Source: Ferruginibacter sp. (lineage in GTDB: Bacteria > Bacteroidota > Bacteroidia > Chitinophagales > Chitinophagaceae). From it: a stretch of DNA of 58,008 nt. The stretch is from positions 1 through 58,008 of the forward strand of contig JACMLJ010000004.1 of the NCBI GenBank assembly GCA_014379625.1, in the 5' to 3' direction. This document shows, one piece after another, positions 32,988 to 42,464 of this stretch. The notes beneath the pieces were generated by a model. That model had not been told where the DNA came from, did no database searches, and was given only the letters and a program-made list of their open reading frames with translations. Numbering within the stretch: position 1 is the stretch's first letter; the number at the start of each line of letters is the position of its first letter. Both the position numbers and the translations under genes were made by a program.

Positions 32988-35138
32988 ATGTCAATAAAAA
33001 AAAGCCTTTTGTGTTCGCTGTTTATTACTGTCTTTATTTCAAATGCCTGGTCTCAAAACCAGGCGGTTACCACTTCAATGAATAAAGTAAGTATTTCCTT
33101 CCTTTTAGATCAAAGTGGAATCCCTCTTTATTCGGTTACATTCGGTGGCAGGCTGGTTATTAAAGCTTCCCGTTTAGGGTTCAGGCTACAAAATAATATC
33201 GCATTAGACAGCAATTTCCAGATTATAAAAACGGATTCCTTAACCGTGGATGAAACATGGAATCCGGTTTGGGGCGAAGTGAAGCAGATTCGCAATCATT
33301 GCAAGCAGGTTACTTTTCGGCTCCGGCAAAAAAGTTCGCCTAACCTGTTATTAAATATAGTCTTTAAAGTGTTTGCCGACGGGGTGGGTTTCAGGTATGA
33401 ATTTCCGGTGCAGCCCAATCTCACCAATTTTATTGTTTCGGATGAATTAACCCAATTTAATTTGACGGGAGACCACAAAGCTTTTTGGATACCCGGTGAT
33501 TTTGATTCCAATGAATATTTGTATTCCACGTCTGCAATCAGCGAAGTGGATGCCTGGAAATTCCCCATGCTTTCGTTTGGAAATAAGGAAGATAATATCC
33601 CCGATCAGTATGGGGTGCAAACACCTTTAATGCTCAAAACAAATGAAGGGTTATATATTAATATCCATGAAGCCGCATTGGTAAATTATTCATCCATGCA
33701 ACTGCATGTAAACCGTCAAAACTTCCAGCTATCTTCCAGTCTAGTTCCGGATGCAACAGGTAATAAAGCTTATTTGCGTACACCGGCTAATACTCCATGG
33801 CGTACTATTATTGCAAGCGATAAAGCAACGGATATCCTGGCTTCAAAAATGATTTTAAACCTGAATGAGCCATCAAAAATTGAAAATACTTCCTGGATAA
33901 AACCAATGAAATTTATGGGTGTCTGGTGGGAAATGCAGGTAGGGAAAAGCAGTTGGAGTTTTAGTGATCATTTGGATGCGCTTTCTGTAAAAGGAGCCCT
34001 TATACCCCATGGTCACCACGGGGCAAACACAGCTAATGTAAAAAGATACATTGATTTTGCCTCCAAAAATGGTATTAAAGGATTATTGGTTGAGGGCTGG
34101 AATACCGGTTGGGAAGAATGGTCGGGTAACTGGAATGAGGATCACTTTGATTTTATAACCCCTTATCCTGATTTTGATGTAAAAGAAATAGAAAGGTATG
34201 CCAAAATGAAAGGTGTGCAAATGATCATGCACAACGAAACATCGGGTGGGGCTTCGGGTTATGAAAGGCAGATGGATACCGCATTTCGCTTCATGAACAG
34301 GTATGGATACAAAGCAGTTAAGACGGGTTATGTTGGCCAACTTATTCCCCGTGGTGAGCATCATGACGGACATTGGATGGTAAACCATTACCTGCGTGCA
34401 GCAAAGAAGGCAGCCCAATACAAAGTAATGATTGATATGCACGAACCGGTACGTCCAACGGGTTTAAGTCGTACTTTCCCCAACTTTCTTGCCAGTGAAG
34501 CCGGCAGGGGAAACGAGTGGAATGCATTCAGCGATGGTAATCCTCCCGAACATGAAGCCATTCTTCCGTTTACCCGTTTAATGGGTGGCCCGATGGATTA
34601 TACACCGGGGATTTTTAAATTAAGAAATTATGCCAAAGCTGCACCTGGCAGGCAAATGCATACCACGCTGGCCAAACAATTAGCCTTGTATGTAACAATG
34701 TATAGTCCCCTGCAAATGGCAGCAGACCTTCCGGAAAATTATGAAGCTCAGCCGGATGCTTTTCAATTTATAAAAGATGTGGCAGTAGATTGGGACGATA
34801 CAAAAATTATAGAAGCTGAGCCGGGTGATTACATAACGATTGCAAGGAAAGTAAAAGGAAAAAATAATTGGTTTACAGGTGCAATTACTGATGAAAACAG
34901 CCGCTCTGCAACAATACTGCTTAGTTTTTTAGATAAAGGCAAAAAATATCTAGCCACTATTTACAGGGATGCGGATGATACGGATTGGAAATATAATCCG
35001 GAAGCTTATACCATTGAAAAGTTTATTGTGGACAACACTACAATGCTGAAACTGAAATTAGCCAAAGGTGGTGGAACGGCAATAAGTTTGATGCCTGCAA
35101 CTGGCACAGATCTGCAACTAATAAAATTATATCGATAA
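32988..35138 (+). CDS. susB: GH97 inverting alpha-glucosidase (SusB-like)
   Basis: Start set at 32988 (MSIKKSLLCSLFITVF, signal peptide ending NAWSQ); the open frame extends further upstream into the previous gene. The 716-residue protein has the GH97 layout of N-terminal beta-supersandwich, TIM barrel (about 290-610) and C-terminal beta domain. Conserved acids are Glu417 (HNETSGG), Glu486 (MHEPVRPTG), Glu504 and Glu510 (SEAGRGNEWN). As I recall the SusB numbering (439, 508, 526, 532), these four keep one constant offset of 22, so they match the base, calcium and general-acid residues of the inverting subgroup. It would release glucose from maltooligosaccharides in the periplasm, completing the sus pathway. 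Confidence 0.95.
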   Translation: MSIKKSLLCSLFITVFISNAWSQNQAVTTSMNKVSISFLLDQSGIPLYSVTFGGRLVIKASRLGFRLQNNIALDSNFQIIKTDSLTVDETWNPVWGEVKQIRNHCKQVTFRLRQKSSPNLLLNIVFKVFADGVGFRYEFPVQPNLTNFIVSDELTQFNLTGDHKAFWIPGDFDSNEYLYSTSAISEVDAWKFPMLSFGNKEDNIPDQYGVQTPLMLKTNEGLYINIHEAALVNYSSMQLHVNRQNFQLSSSLVPDATGNKAYLRTPANTPWRTIIASDKATDILASKMILNLNEPSKIENTSWIKPMKFMGVWWEMQVGKSSWSFSDHLDALSVKGALIPHGHHGANTANVKRYIDFASKNGIKGLLVEGWNTGWEEWSGNWNEDHFDFITPYPDFDVKEIERYAKMKGVQMIMHNETSGGASGYERQMDTAFRFMNRYGYKAVKTGYVGQLIPRGEHHDGHWMVNHYLRAAKKAAQYKVMIDMHEPVRPTGLSRTFPNFLASEAGRGNEWNAFSDGNPPEHEAILPFTRLMGGPMDYTPGIFKLRNYAKAAPGRQMHTTLAKQLALYVTMYSPLQMAADLPENYEAQPDAFQFIKDVAVDWDDTKIIEAEPGDYITIARKVKGKNNWFTGAITDENSRSATILLSFLDKGKKYLATIYRDADDTDWKYNPEAYTIEKFIVDNTTMLKLKLAKGGGTAISLMPATGTDLQLIKLYR

Positions 35139-35367
35139 AATAGCATTGAAGTAATATATACCGAAAATTAATTGACCTGATGGGAACGGGTAATTTTGTT
35201 CGTCTCATCTGATCTCAAGGGAATTAACCCTGTGTTTTTAAACGGCTTAGGTACCGGCCTTTAATTGTAATAGCAGCAATCAATAAATATGCATGATGAA
35301 AGATGCAATCTCAAAACCTAACATTTCCGGTACGGCCTTAAACTCGCCCTCAAACAATGGAAGGAGA

Positions 35368-35845
35368 AATTAACTTCGGTGTAAAAAAGTGAAACACCAA
35401 TGATGGCTGCAATATAAACTTCTACACCCCAAAAAGCATAGCTCGAAAAAAATGACCAGGCATTCGTTCATGGCCGCGTACTAAAATGCTGGTTTTAAGT
35501 TCAACGGCATTATAAATTAAATTGAAGATTAAAAGAAACGAAATTATTATTGTGAGGTTAATGGTTGTCTTGAGCAAAATTTTTGAAAAGAAAACTTTTT
35601 TTAAGGAATAACCTGTTCAGCGATAGTATTTCAATCGTTCCCACCAATAATCCCAATAAAAGTGCGGAAGCCGCGGTAACAAAAAAAGTTCGTATAAAAT
35701 TGTAGGGATTTCCAGTGGAAGGGTAATGATCCAGGTTGCCCAGTAGCGCCCTTTCCAGTAAGGAATAAACGATGCTAAAAAAAAGCCAGATCAGGCCAAA
35801 AGGAATAATTCGGAAAATATTTCTGAAGGTTTTTGGTGCTGGCAT
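35368..35845 (-). pseudogene. Remnant of a membrane-bound adenylate/guanylate cyclase-type gene
   Basis: The first frame from ATG at 35845 (MPAPKTFRN) encodes transmembrane segments (IFRIIPFGLIWLFFSIVYSLL, split by an ERALLGNL loop, then SALLLGLLVGTIEILSLNRLF) and ends at 35558. Around 35575-35600 one frame change would continue it as ILLKTTINLTIIISFLLIF. A second change near 35450 gives AFWGVEVYIAAIIGVSLFYTEVN. These three pieces in order resemble the membrane half of Bacteroidota class-III cyclase proteins, in which TEV is followed by the catalytic domain. No catalytic domain follows here. Two frameshifts plus the missing domain indicate a decaying gene. It begins 21 bp after dps, on the same strand. 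Confidence 0.6.
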
Positions 35846-35865
35846 GATAGAAAATTTTAGCCTTT

Positions 35866-36333
35866 CTATTTTTTTAAAAATGCCGAATACATCCATACCA
35901 GTTTTTCCTGCATTCTTATGTAGTCGCTCATCAATGCATTTGTTCCTTCGTCATTGGCATCGGCTGAAAGGTCAAGAATTTCTCTTTGCATTAAAATGAC
36001 GGTTTTAAATGCTTCCAGAATTTGCTCTACTGATTTTACACCATCGGATACATTTGTACTTTCCTTTATATCCGCCGCTTGAGCATACTGCGAATAATTG
36101 TGTTCCGGTGTAGATCCCAGTGTAAGGATACGTTCAGCCACTTCATCTATCTTCAGAAACAGGTCGTTGTATAATTCTTCAAATTTTACATGCAATTCAA
36201 AAAATTTCTCACCTTTAATATTCCAATGAAACCCCCTTACATTTTGGTAAAATATGGAATAATTGGCTAAAAGTTTATTCAGCTTGCCGGCAAGCTGTTT
36301 GCTCTTTGTTTTATCCAGTCCGATTGCGTTCAT
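35866..36333 (-). CDS. dps: Dps-family ferritin-like DNA-protection protein
   Basis: A 155-residue four-helix-bundle protein matching Dps in length. Motifs are YSIFYQNVRGFHWNIKG (ferroxidase His in FHWNI), FFELHVKFEELYNDLFLKIDE with the second metal-binding His/Asp/Glu set, AERILTLGSTP and a C-terminal MQEKLVWMYSAFLKK helix. Dps dodecamers oxidise and store iron using hydrogen peroxide and can protect DNA. The N-terminal extension MNAIGLDKTKSKQ is lysine-containing but short. The upstream region contains a small palindrome (ACCTG-N6-CAGGT, 36374-36389) that might bind a regulator. Confidence 0.95.
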   Translation of the reverse strand: MNAIGLDKTKSKQLAGKLNKLLANYSIFYQNVRGFHWNIKGEKFFELHVKFEELYNDLFLKIDEVAERILTLGSTPEHNYSQYAQAADIKESTNVSDGVKSVEQILEAFKTVILMQREILDLSADANDEGTNALMSDYIRMQEKLVWMYSAFLKK

Positions 36334-36933
36334 TTTATTTTATTTTTTTGATTTTGTAAAAGTAAATCTTTTCACCTGGTTTATCAGGTACAAAGGGTGC
36401 ATTTAAAATGGTTCCTACAAATGCGCCCGGCACAAAGTTAACCTTGAAAAGGGTTTCCAGGTGTTTAGACCCGGTTTCTGTCTTCGCCAACCCAATCTCA
36501 TCTCATTTTGTTTTCATTCTCTGCCAAAGGCATGTTTCATACCTCATCAAAAGCATAGTTAAATCGACTATTCAACAGTTCAACCACTAAAATATCATCA
36601 ATGCGCATGAAGGTCTTATAGTGTAACAGGTGTAAAATAAATAAGAGTTGAGTATAAATAATATGTAAATCATGTAACTATTTCCCGAATTCCTGTAATA
36701 TTTTTCTATTCAAGTTGTGGAACTTTGTATTAGGTATAGCCCTGGTATTTTTAAACCAATAAAATGGTCGTTTAAGAAGGGGTAGTGGTAAGCAGCGTTT
36801 TCTCAAAGCATAAAACCATAAATATCAAATTGTATATATCAAATATCAGATTGCATATTTTATTAAGGTGTTAAACCGGATACATTTGTTCAACGTTTGT
36901 ATTCACTTAAATAATAACCAAAATATCATTGCT
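36334..36933. other. Intergenic region between dps and the rhamnoside locus
   Basis: About 600 bp without a supported gene. It holds the divergent leaders of dps (minus) and of the 36934 gene (plus). On the plus strand TTTG (36724-36727) and TATTTTTA (36746-36753, one base off TAnnTTTG) lie 18 bp apart and may be the promoter of the downstream SusC operon. Two near-copies of TATCAAAT/ATCAGATTGCATAT occur around 36826-36860. Nothing else is recognised. Confidence 0.5.
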
Positions 36934-37251
36934 ATGTGTAAAATTGGTTTTTTACTCCCGCTATTTTTTATATTCCCGGTTGGTGGATTATTTGCCAACA
37001 CAAATGCTTCAGGAAAAATAATCACTGCCGATAAATACATTAGCAGCGTATTCGTATTTGTAAAAAATACCGCCACAGCCATCACAACAAGTGCAGGCCT
37101 TACATTCAGCATTCGCAATTCCCTTAACGAATCAATAGCATCGAACTATGACGGACATGTTTTGAGTGAGATAGCTAACAATTTGCAATCGTTGTCCGCC
37201 AATGAAACAACCTGGAAAGTGGTTGAAAGGATTTCAATTTTGAATCGATGA
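36934..37251 (+). CDS. Small secreted protein of unknown function upstream of SusC
   Basis: From the ATG at 36934 the 105-residue product starts with a convincing signal peptide (MCKIGFLLPLFFIFPVGG, cut near LFANT). The mature part has no recognised domain: it is rich in Ser, Thr and Ala, contains VFVFVKNTATAITT and ends with ETTWKVVERISILNR. The frame is open upstream to 36868. The SusC start is 72 bp downstream on the same strand, so it could be the first gene of that operon. It may alternatively be a chance frame in the leader; no homologue is recognised. Confidence 0.4.
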   Translation: MCKIGFLLPLFFIFPVGGLFANTNASGKIITADKYISSVFVFVKNTATAITTSAGLTFSIRNSLNESIASNYDGHVLSEIANNLQSLSANETTWKVVERISILNR

Positions 37252-37322
37252 TAAATTAAATATAAAGCATGCCGTTGCCTTAGTTCTCCTTCCTTTAAAC
37301 GATTAATAATAAAACGATAAGT

Positions 37323-40300
37323 ATGAAATTGTCTTGCCATCGACTGCTCCAAACAGGCATCAGTTGCCTTCTTTTTTTCGCGTGTATAATACCGGGCCAT
37401 TCGGCCTTGGCCCAGGTATTAACTCCCAAAACGGTATCCGAAGATATAACTGTAACTGGTACCCTAAAAGGCCCCACTACTGTTCTGGCGGGTGTCAGTC
37501 TCAGTTTAAAGGCTGATCCTGCAAGGGGTACACAAACCAATGCAGAGGGAATTTATAAAATTAAAGTGCCGGCAAATGGTATCCTGGTTTTTAGTATGGT
37601 GGGGTATGAAGCCCGCGAAATACAGGTGAATGGGGAAGCCGTTATTAATGTAGAACTTACCCCTTTGGATAATAAGCTAAACGATGTAACGGTAGTGGCT
37701 TATGGCACACAGAAAAAGTCGAGCATGGTTAGCTCCATTGAAACCATCAATCCCAGGGAACTTAAAATCCCTTCCAGCAACCTTACAACCGCACTCGGGG
37801 GCAGGTTAGCGGGTGTTATTTCTTATCAGCGAAGCGGCGAGCCCGGCCAGGACAACGCGGCTTTTTTCATCAGGGGAGTTACCACTTTTGGCTATAAAGT
37901 AGATCCGCTTATTTTGATTGACGGAGTTGAAGTAGGCACTACCGATTTAGCAAGAATGCAGCCCGATGATATAGCAAGCTTTTCAATTATGAAGGATGCA
38001 ACCGCTACTTCATTATACGGAGCAAGAGGGGCTAACGGGGTGATTTTAGTAACCACAAAATCAGGCAAAGAAGGCCCTGCAAAAATTTCTATTCGATTTG
38101 AAAATTCTATTGCTTCCAACACAAGAAATGTACAATTAGCCGATCCGGTAACATATATGAAGCTGGCAAATGAAGCGGTTTTGACAAGGAGCGCCGGCGG
38201 TGAAAATTCGAGATTGCTTTATTCACAGTCTAAGATAGACAATACGATTGCAGGTAACAACCCGTATGTTTTTCCGGCAAATGACTGGATGAAACTCCTG
38301 ATAAAAAATCATACACCCAGCCGGCGCCTGAACTTCAATGCCAGTGGTGGCGGCCCGATAGCACGGTATTATATATCGGGTACTGCCAATAAGGACAACG
38401 GTATTTTAAATGTAGACAAAAGAAATAATTTCAACTCCAATATCGATCTAAAAAGTTACCAGCTACGTTCTAACGTAAATATCAATATGACCAAAACCAC
38501 CGAAGTGATCGTTCGGTTATCCGGTAGTTTTGATGATTATACAGGTCCGATTGACGGGGGTAGTGGTGTTTATTCCAAAATTATGCGGTCTAATCCTGTT
38601 TTATTTCCGGCATATTTCCCCGCTGATTTAATGCCTAAAACCAACCACACTTTATTCGGCAATGATATCACTACTTTTGGCAGCGCCTTGATTAACCCGT
38701 ACGCCGATATGGTAAGGGGATATAAGGATTATTCAAGGTCTACTTTAAATGCCCAGTTTGAATTAAAACAAAATTTAAACTTCATTACACCCGGACTTAC
38801 CGCCCGAGGATTGTTTAATACCACCCGTTATTCATTTTTTGATATACAGCGTAGCTATAACCCTTTTTACTATGCTGCGGGAGGTTATAACAGGCTTACC
38901 GACAAATACACTTTAACGGAACTAAACCCAACAACGGGGACTGAGTATCTTAATTATAACCCCGCTCTCGGGAGTAAGGATATTAACACGCTAACCTATA
39001 TAGAAGCTGCAGTTAATTATAGTACTACCCTGGCAAAGAAAAATGATATCACAGGGATGTTGGTCTATACCAGGAGAAACCAGATAATTGCCAACCAGCC
39101 CACGCTTCAGGAATCCCTGCCCTTCAGAAACCAGGGCGTATCCGGAAGGTTTACCTATGGCTATGATAACCGTTACCTGCTGGAAATGAATTTTGGCTAC
39201 AATGGATCAGAACGTTTTTATGAGACACAGCGTTATGGTTTCTTCCCGGCTGCGGGTATTGGATGGTTTGTATCAAACGAATCTTTTTGGAAACCATTTG
39301 AGAGAATAATTACCAAACTTAAATTGAAAGCCACTTATGGCCTGGTAGGTAATGATGCGATAGGAAGCCCGTCTGACCGGTTCTTTTATCTTTCAGATGT
39401 AAATATGAATGAGGGTAGCAGGGCCTACACTTTTGGGGAGAACTTCGGTACTACCCGAAACGGCGTTAGGGTTAACCGTTATGATAACCGGGATATCACC
39501 TGGGAAAGGTCACGTAAACTGAACCTGGGCGTTGAACTGGGCATTATGCGTGATATCCAGCTACAGGTTGATTATTTTACCGACGACAGGAAGAATATCC
39601 TGATGACCAGGTCATCCATACCAACAACTGTCGGTTTAACTAATTCTCCAAGGGCCAATTTGGGCGCCGCAAAAAGCAGTGGCGTTGATTTGTCGCTTGA
39701 CTACAACAAGAATTTTAATAAATACCTGTGGCTGCAGGTACACGGTAATTTCACCTATGCCAAAAGCGAATTTACCAGTTATGAAGAACCACAGTATAAT
39801 GAAAAGTATAAGTCGCGTATTGGCCAGTCGCTCAATCAAAATTTTGGCCTCATAGCCGAGCGTTTGTTTATAGATGATGCCGAAGTAGCTAATTCTCCCA
39901 AACAATTCGGAGAGTACAAAGCGGGCGATATTAAATACCGGGATGTAAACGGCGATGGCCAGATCACAGGTCTTGATGAAGTACCGCTGGGTTATCCAAC
40001 AGTCCCTGAAATCATTTACGGGGTTGGCTTTTCGGGTGGGTACAAAGGCTTTGATATTTCTACCTTCTTCCAGGGCTCCGCGCGTTCTTCATTTTGGATC
40101 GATGCAAATTCAACGTCTCCATTTGTTAACCAGAACGCATTATTACAAGCTTATGCCGATAACCACTGGTCTGAAGATAATAGAAATTCTTATGCATTAT
40201 GGCCAAGATTAAGTGCTAACACAATTGACAATAATAACAGAACCAATAGCTGGTTTATGCGCAACGGCGCTTTCCTGAGATTAAAATCTGTTGAACTGGG

Positions 40301-40481
40301 CTACTCATTACCGCAAAAGCTGCTTCATAAATGGCGTTTTGCTACCGCAAGGCTTTATATGAGCGGTACCAACCTCGCAACAATCAGTGGCTTTAAACTA
40401 TGGGATATTGAAATGGGCGGAAACGGCCTTGGTTATCCTATTCAGAAAGTTATCAATATGGGTATTCAAATAGGGTTTTAA
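37323..40481 (+). CDS. SusC-like TonB-dependent outer-membrane transporter (rhamnoside locus)
   Basis: A 1052-residue protein with a signal peptide ending HSALAQ. A carboxypeptidase-D regulatory-like domain (about 40-115), the TonB-box stretch NDVTVVAYGTQKKSSMV, the plug (about 130-240: FFIRGVTTFG, DPLILIDGVE, IASFSIMKDATATSLYGARG) and the barrel, ending MGIQIGF, are all present. There is no STN domain, and no regulator gene lies next to it except possibly further away. It pairs with the SusD gene that begins 48 bp later. The substrate is inferred from the terminal GH78 gene to be a rhamnose-containing glycan such as a pectic or microbial polysaccharide. Confidence 0.95.
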   Translation: MKLSCHRLLQTGISCLLFFACIIPGHSALAQVLTPKTVSEDITVTGTLKGPTTVLAGVSLSLKADPARGTQTNAEGIYKIKVPANGILVFSMVGYEAREIQVNGEAVINVELTPLDNKLNDVTVVAYGTQKKSSMVSSIETINPRELKIPSSNLTTALGGRLAGVISYQRSGEPGQDNAAFFIRGVTTFGYKVDPLILIDGVEVGTTDLARMQPDDIASFSIMKDATATSLYGARGANGVILVTTKSGKEGPAKISIRFENSIASNTRNVQLADPVTYMKLANEAVLTRSAGGENSRLLYSQSKIDNTIAGNNPYVFPANDWMKLLIKNHTPSRRLNFNASGGGPIARYYISGTANKDNGILNVDKRNNFNSNIDLKSYQLRSNVNINMTKTTEVIVRLSGSFDDYTGPIDGGSGVYSKIMRSNPVLFPAYFPADLMPKTNHTLFGNDITTFGSALINPYADMVRGYKDYSRSTLNAQFELKQNLNFITPGLTARGLFNTTRYSFFDIQRSYNPFYYAAGGYNRLTDKYTLTELNPTTGTEYLNYNPALGSKDINTLTYIEAAVNYSTTLAKKNDITGMLVYTRRNQIIANQPTLQESLPFRNQGVSGRFTYGYDNRYLLEMNFGYNGSERFYETQRYGFFPAAGIGWFVSNESFWKPFERIITKLKLKATYGLVGNDAIGSPSDRFFYLSDVNMNEGSRAYTFGENFGTTRNGVRVNRYDNRDITWERSRKLNLGVELGIMRDIQLQVDYFTDDRKNILMTRSSIPTTVGLTNSPRANLGAAKSSGVDLSLDYNKNFNKYLWLQVHGNFTYAKSEFTSYEEPQYNEKYKSRIGQSLNQNFGLIAERLFIDDAEVANSPKQFGEYKAGDIKYRDVNGDGQITGLDEVPLGYPTVPEIIYGVGFSGGYKGFDISTFFQGSARSSFWIDANSTSPFVNQNALLQAYADNHWSEDNRNSYALWPRLSANTIDNNNRTNSWFMRNGAFLRLKSVELGYSLPQKLLHKWRFATARLYMSGTNLATISGFKLWDIEMGGNGLGYPIQKVINMGIQIGF

Positions 40482-40528
40482 TTTAAATGCAGCTTGAAGT
40501 TTCATCGCCAATTAAACAAATTATTAAA

Positions 40529-42448
40529 ATGAAAAAAACAAAAATATATTATATCCCGGTTTTTTTATTCACCCTGTTACTGGGTTGTAAAAAAGACTAC
40601 CTCGATGTGGTACCGGATAATATCGCAACAATCGAAAACGCTTTTACCAGCAGGAACGAGGCGGAAAAATATCTGTTTACCTGCTACTCTTATCTTCCTG
40701 CGGAAAGTTCTATCAATGCCAATCCTGCATTATTAGCCAGTGATGAATTCTGGACCTATTGGCCGATCGCATCATCCAATCCATTGCCCAAGTTTCCCCA
40801 GCAAATAGCCAGGGGGCTCCAGGAAGTTACCAATCCCCTGATGAATTACTGGGATGGCAATAACGGCGGCAATAACAAACCCCTATGGCAGGCAATAAGA
40901 GATTGTAACATTTTCTTAGATAATATCGGCAAAGTGCCTGATATGGGGCCTGCTGAAATCAACAGATGGGCCGGGGAGGTGCAATTTCTTAAAGCATACT
41001 ATCATTTTTACCTGTTGAGAATGTACGGCCCTATTCCTATTATGGATAAAACTGTTCCTATCAATGCCACCACAGAAGAGGTTAGGGTACAAAGACAGCC
41101 CGTTGATAAAGTAGTGAATTTTATTACGGCACTGCTGGATTCGGCCGCAGTTAATCTTCCGCTTGTTATTCAAAACCGGTCATCAGAATTAGGGCGCATT
41201 ACTAAACCCGCCGCGCTTGCCATTAAAGCAAGGGTGCTTGTTACAGCGGCCAGTCCTTTATTTAATGGTAATACCGATTTTGCACAATTGAAAAATAACA
41301 GTGAGGGAACCCATAATGACAGCACCCGGCTTTTTAATCAAACAAAGGATCCTGAAAAATGGGCCCGGGCTGTAAAAGCCTGTAAAGAAGCTATTGATGC
41401 GTCTTTAAGTGCAGGAATTGCATTGTATGATTTTGTGCCGCTTACCACTGTTTCGGAGCGTATAAAAAGGGAGATGTCTATACGTAACAGCGTAACGGAG
41501 AAATGGAGTAATGAATTAATATGGGGCCTGGCTATTCCCGATGGTTCGTTTATACAGGGATGGTCTACACCCAGGCTCGATCCCGCCAAACTGGGTAATG
41601 ATGCGTTTAAGGGAGAGCTTGCACCTACCTTGCGTATGGCAGAAATTTTTTACAGCGATAAAGGTGTACCCATTGCTGAGGATAAAACATGGGATTATGC
41701 AAACAGGAACAATTTACGCGCAGGAACTACCGCAGACAAAGATTATATACAAAATGGGTATACTACGGTCGGGCTGCATTTTAACCGGGAACCGCGGTTT
41801 TACGCAGACCTGGGATTTGACGGATCTGTCTGGTATATGCAAAACGGCACTTTTAATATCCAGGCAAAATCAGGGCAGAATCAATCAAGAAAAGGGGCGA
41901 CCGGCTATACAGCAACAGGCTATTTTACAAAAAAACTGACCAACTGGAAGTTTGTAATTGATCCGGTATATGGTTTTACACAGGAAGTATACCCCTGGCC
42001 GATGATAAGGCTTGCCGATCTTTACCTGTTGTATGCCGAAGCATTAAACGAACAAAGCGGCCCATCCCCGGAAGCCTATACCTACATTAATAAAGTGAGG
42101 GAAAGAGCAGGCCTGGCAACGGTAGAATCATCCTGGTCTGCTTATTCTACCAATGCCGCTAAATATACTACACAAGCTGGTTTCAGGGAAATCATTCAGC
42201 AGGAAAGAGCGATAGAATTTGCTTTTGAAGGCCATAATTTCTGGGATTTGCGCCGATGGAAAAAAGCGCCTGAAGTACTGAATGCACCTGTATACGGCTG
42301 GGATATAGAACAAACTGATGCAGTGAACTACTACAGGAGAAAACTTCTTTTTGATCAAAAATTTATAACCCCCCGAGATTATTTCTGGCCCATTTGGGAT
42401 GGTGATATTCTTGTAAACCGTAATCTCATTCAAAACCTTGGTTGGTAA
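40529..42448 (+). CDS. SusD-like nutrient-binding lipoprotein (rhamnoside locus)
   Basis: Start chosen at 40529 (MKKTKIYYIPVFLFTLLLGC) because it gives a clean lipoprotein signal with Cys20; an in-frame ATG at 40487 exists. The 639-residue protein is longer than the starch SusD. RagB/SusD motifs include WQAIRDCNIFLDNI, GEVQFLKAYYHFYLLRMYGP, AALAIKARVLVTAASPLFNGN, PMIRLADLYLLYAEALNEQSG and IIQQERAIEFAFEGHNFWDLRRW. It should form the lid of the SusC channel at 37323 and bind the target glycan at the cell surface. Confidence 0.94.
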   Translation: MKKTKIYYIPVFLFTLLLGCKKDYLDVVPDNIATIENAFTSRNEAEKYLFTCYSYLPAESSINANPALLASDEFWTYWPIASSNPLPKFPQQIARGLQEVTNPLMNYWDGNNGGNNKPLWQAIRDCNIFLDNIGKVPDMGPAEINRWAGEVQFLKAYYHFYLLRMYGPIPIMDKTVPINATTEEVRVQRQPVDKVVNFITALLDSAAVNLPLVIQNRSSELGRITKPAALAIKARVLVTAASPLFNGNTDFAQLKNNSEGTHNDSTRLFNQTKDPEKWARAVKACKEAIDASLSAGIALYDFVPLTTVSERIKREMSIRNSVTEKWSNELIWGLAIPDGSFIQGWSTPRLDPAKLGNDAFKGELAPTLRMAEIFYSDKGVPIAEDKTWDYANRNNLRAGTTADKDYIQNGYTTVGLHFNREPRFYADLGFDGSVWYMQNGTFNIQAKSGQNQSRKGATGYTATGYFTKKLTNWKFVIDPVYGFTQEVYPWPMIRLADLYLLYAEALNEQSGPSPEAYTYINKVRERAGLATVESSWSAYSTNAAKYTTQAGFREIIQQERAIEFAFEGHNFWDLRRWKKAPEVLNAPVYGWDIEQTDAVNYYRRKLLFDQKFITPRDYFWPIWDGDILVNRNLIQNLGW

Positions 42449-42464
42449 TTAAAAATACTGATAA

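Noticed and set aside
37146..37400. Minus-strand frame across the SusC start region
   Set aside because: It is antisense to the SusC signal peptide and to the preceding small gene, with no recognisable protein features.
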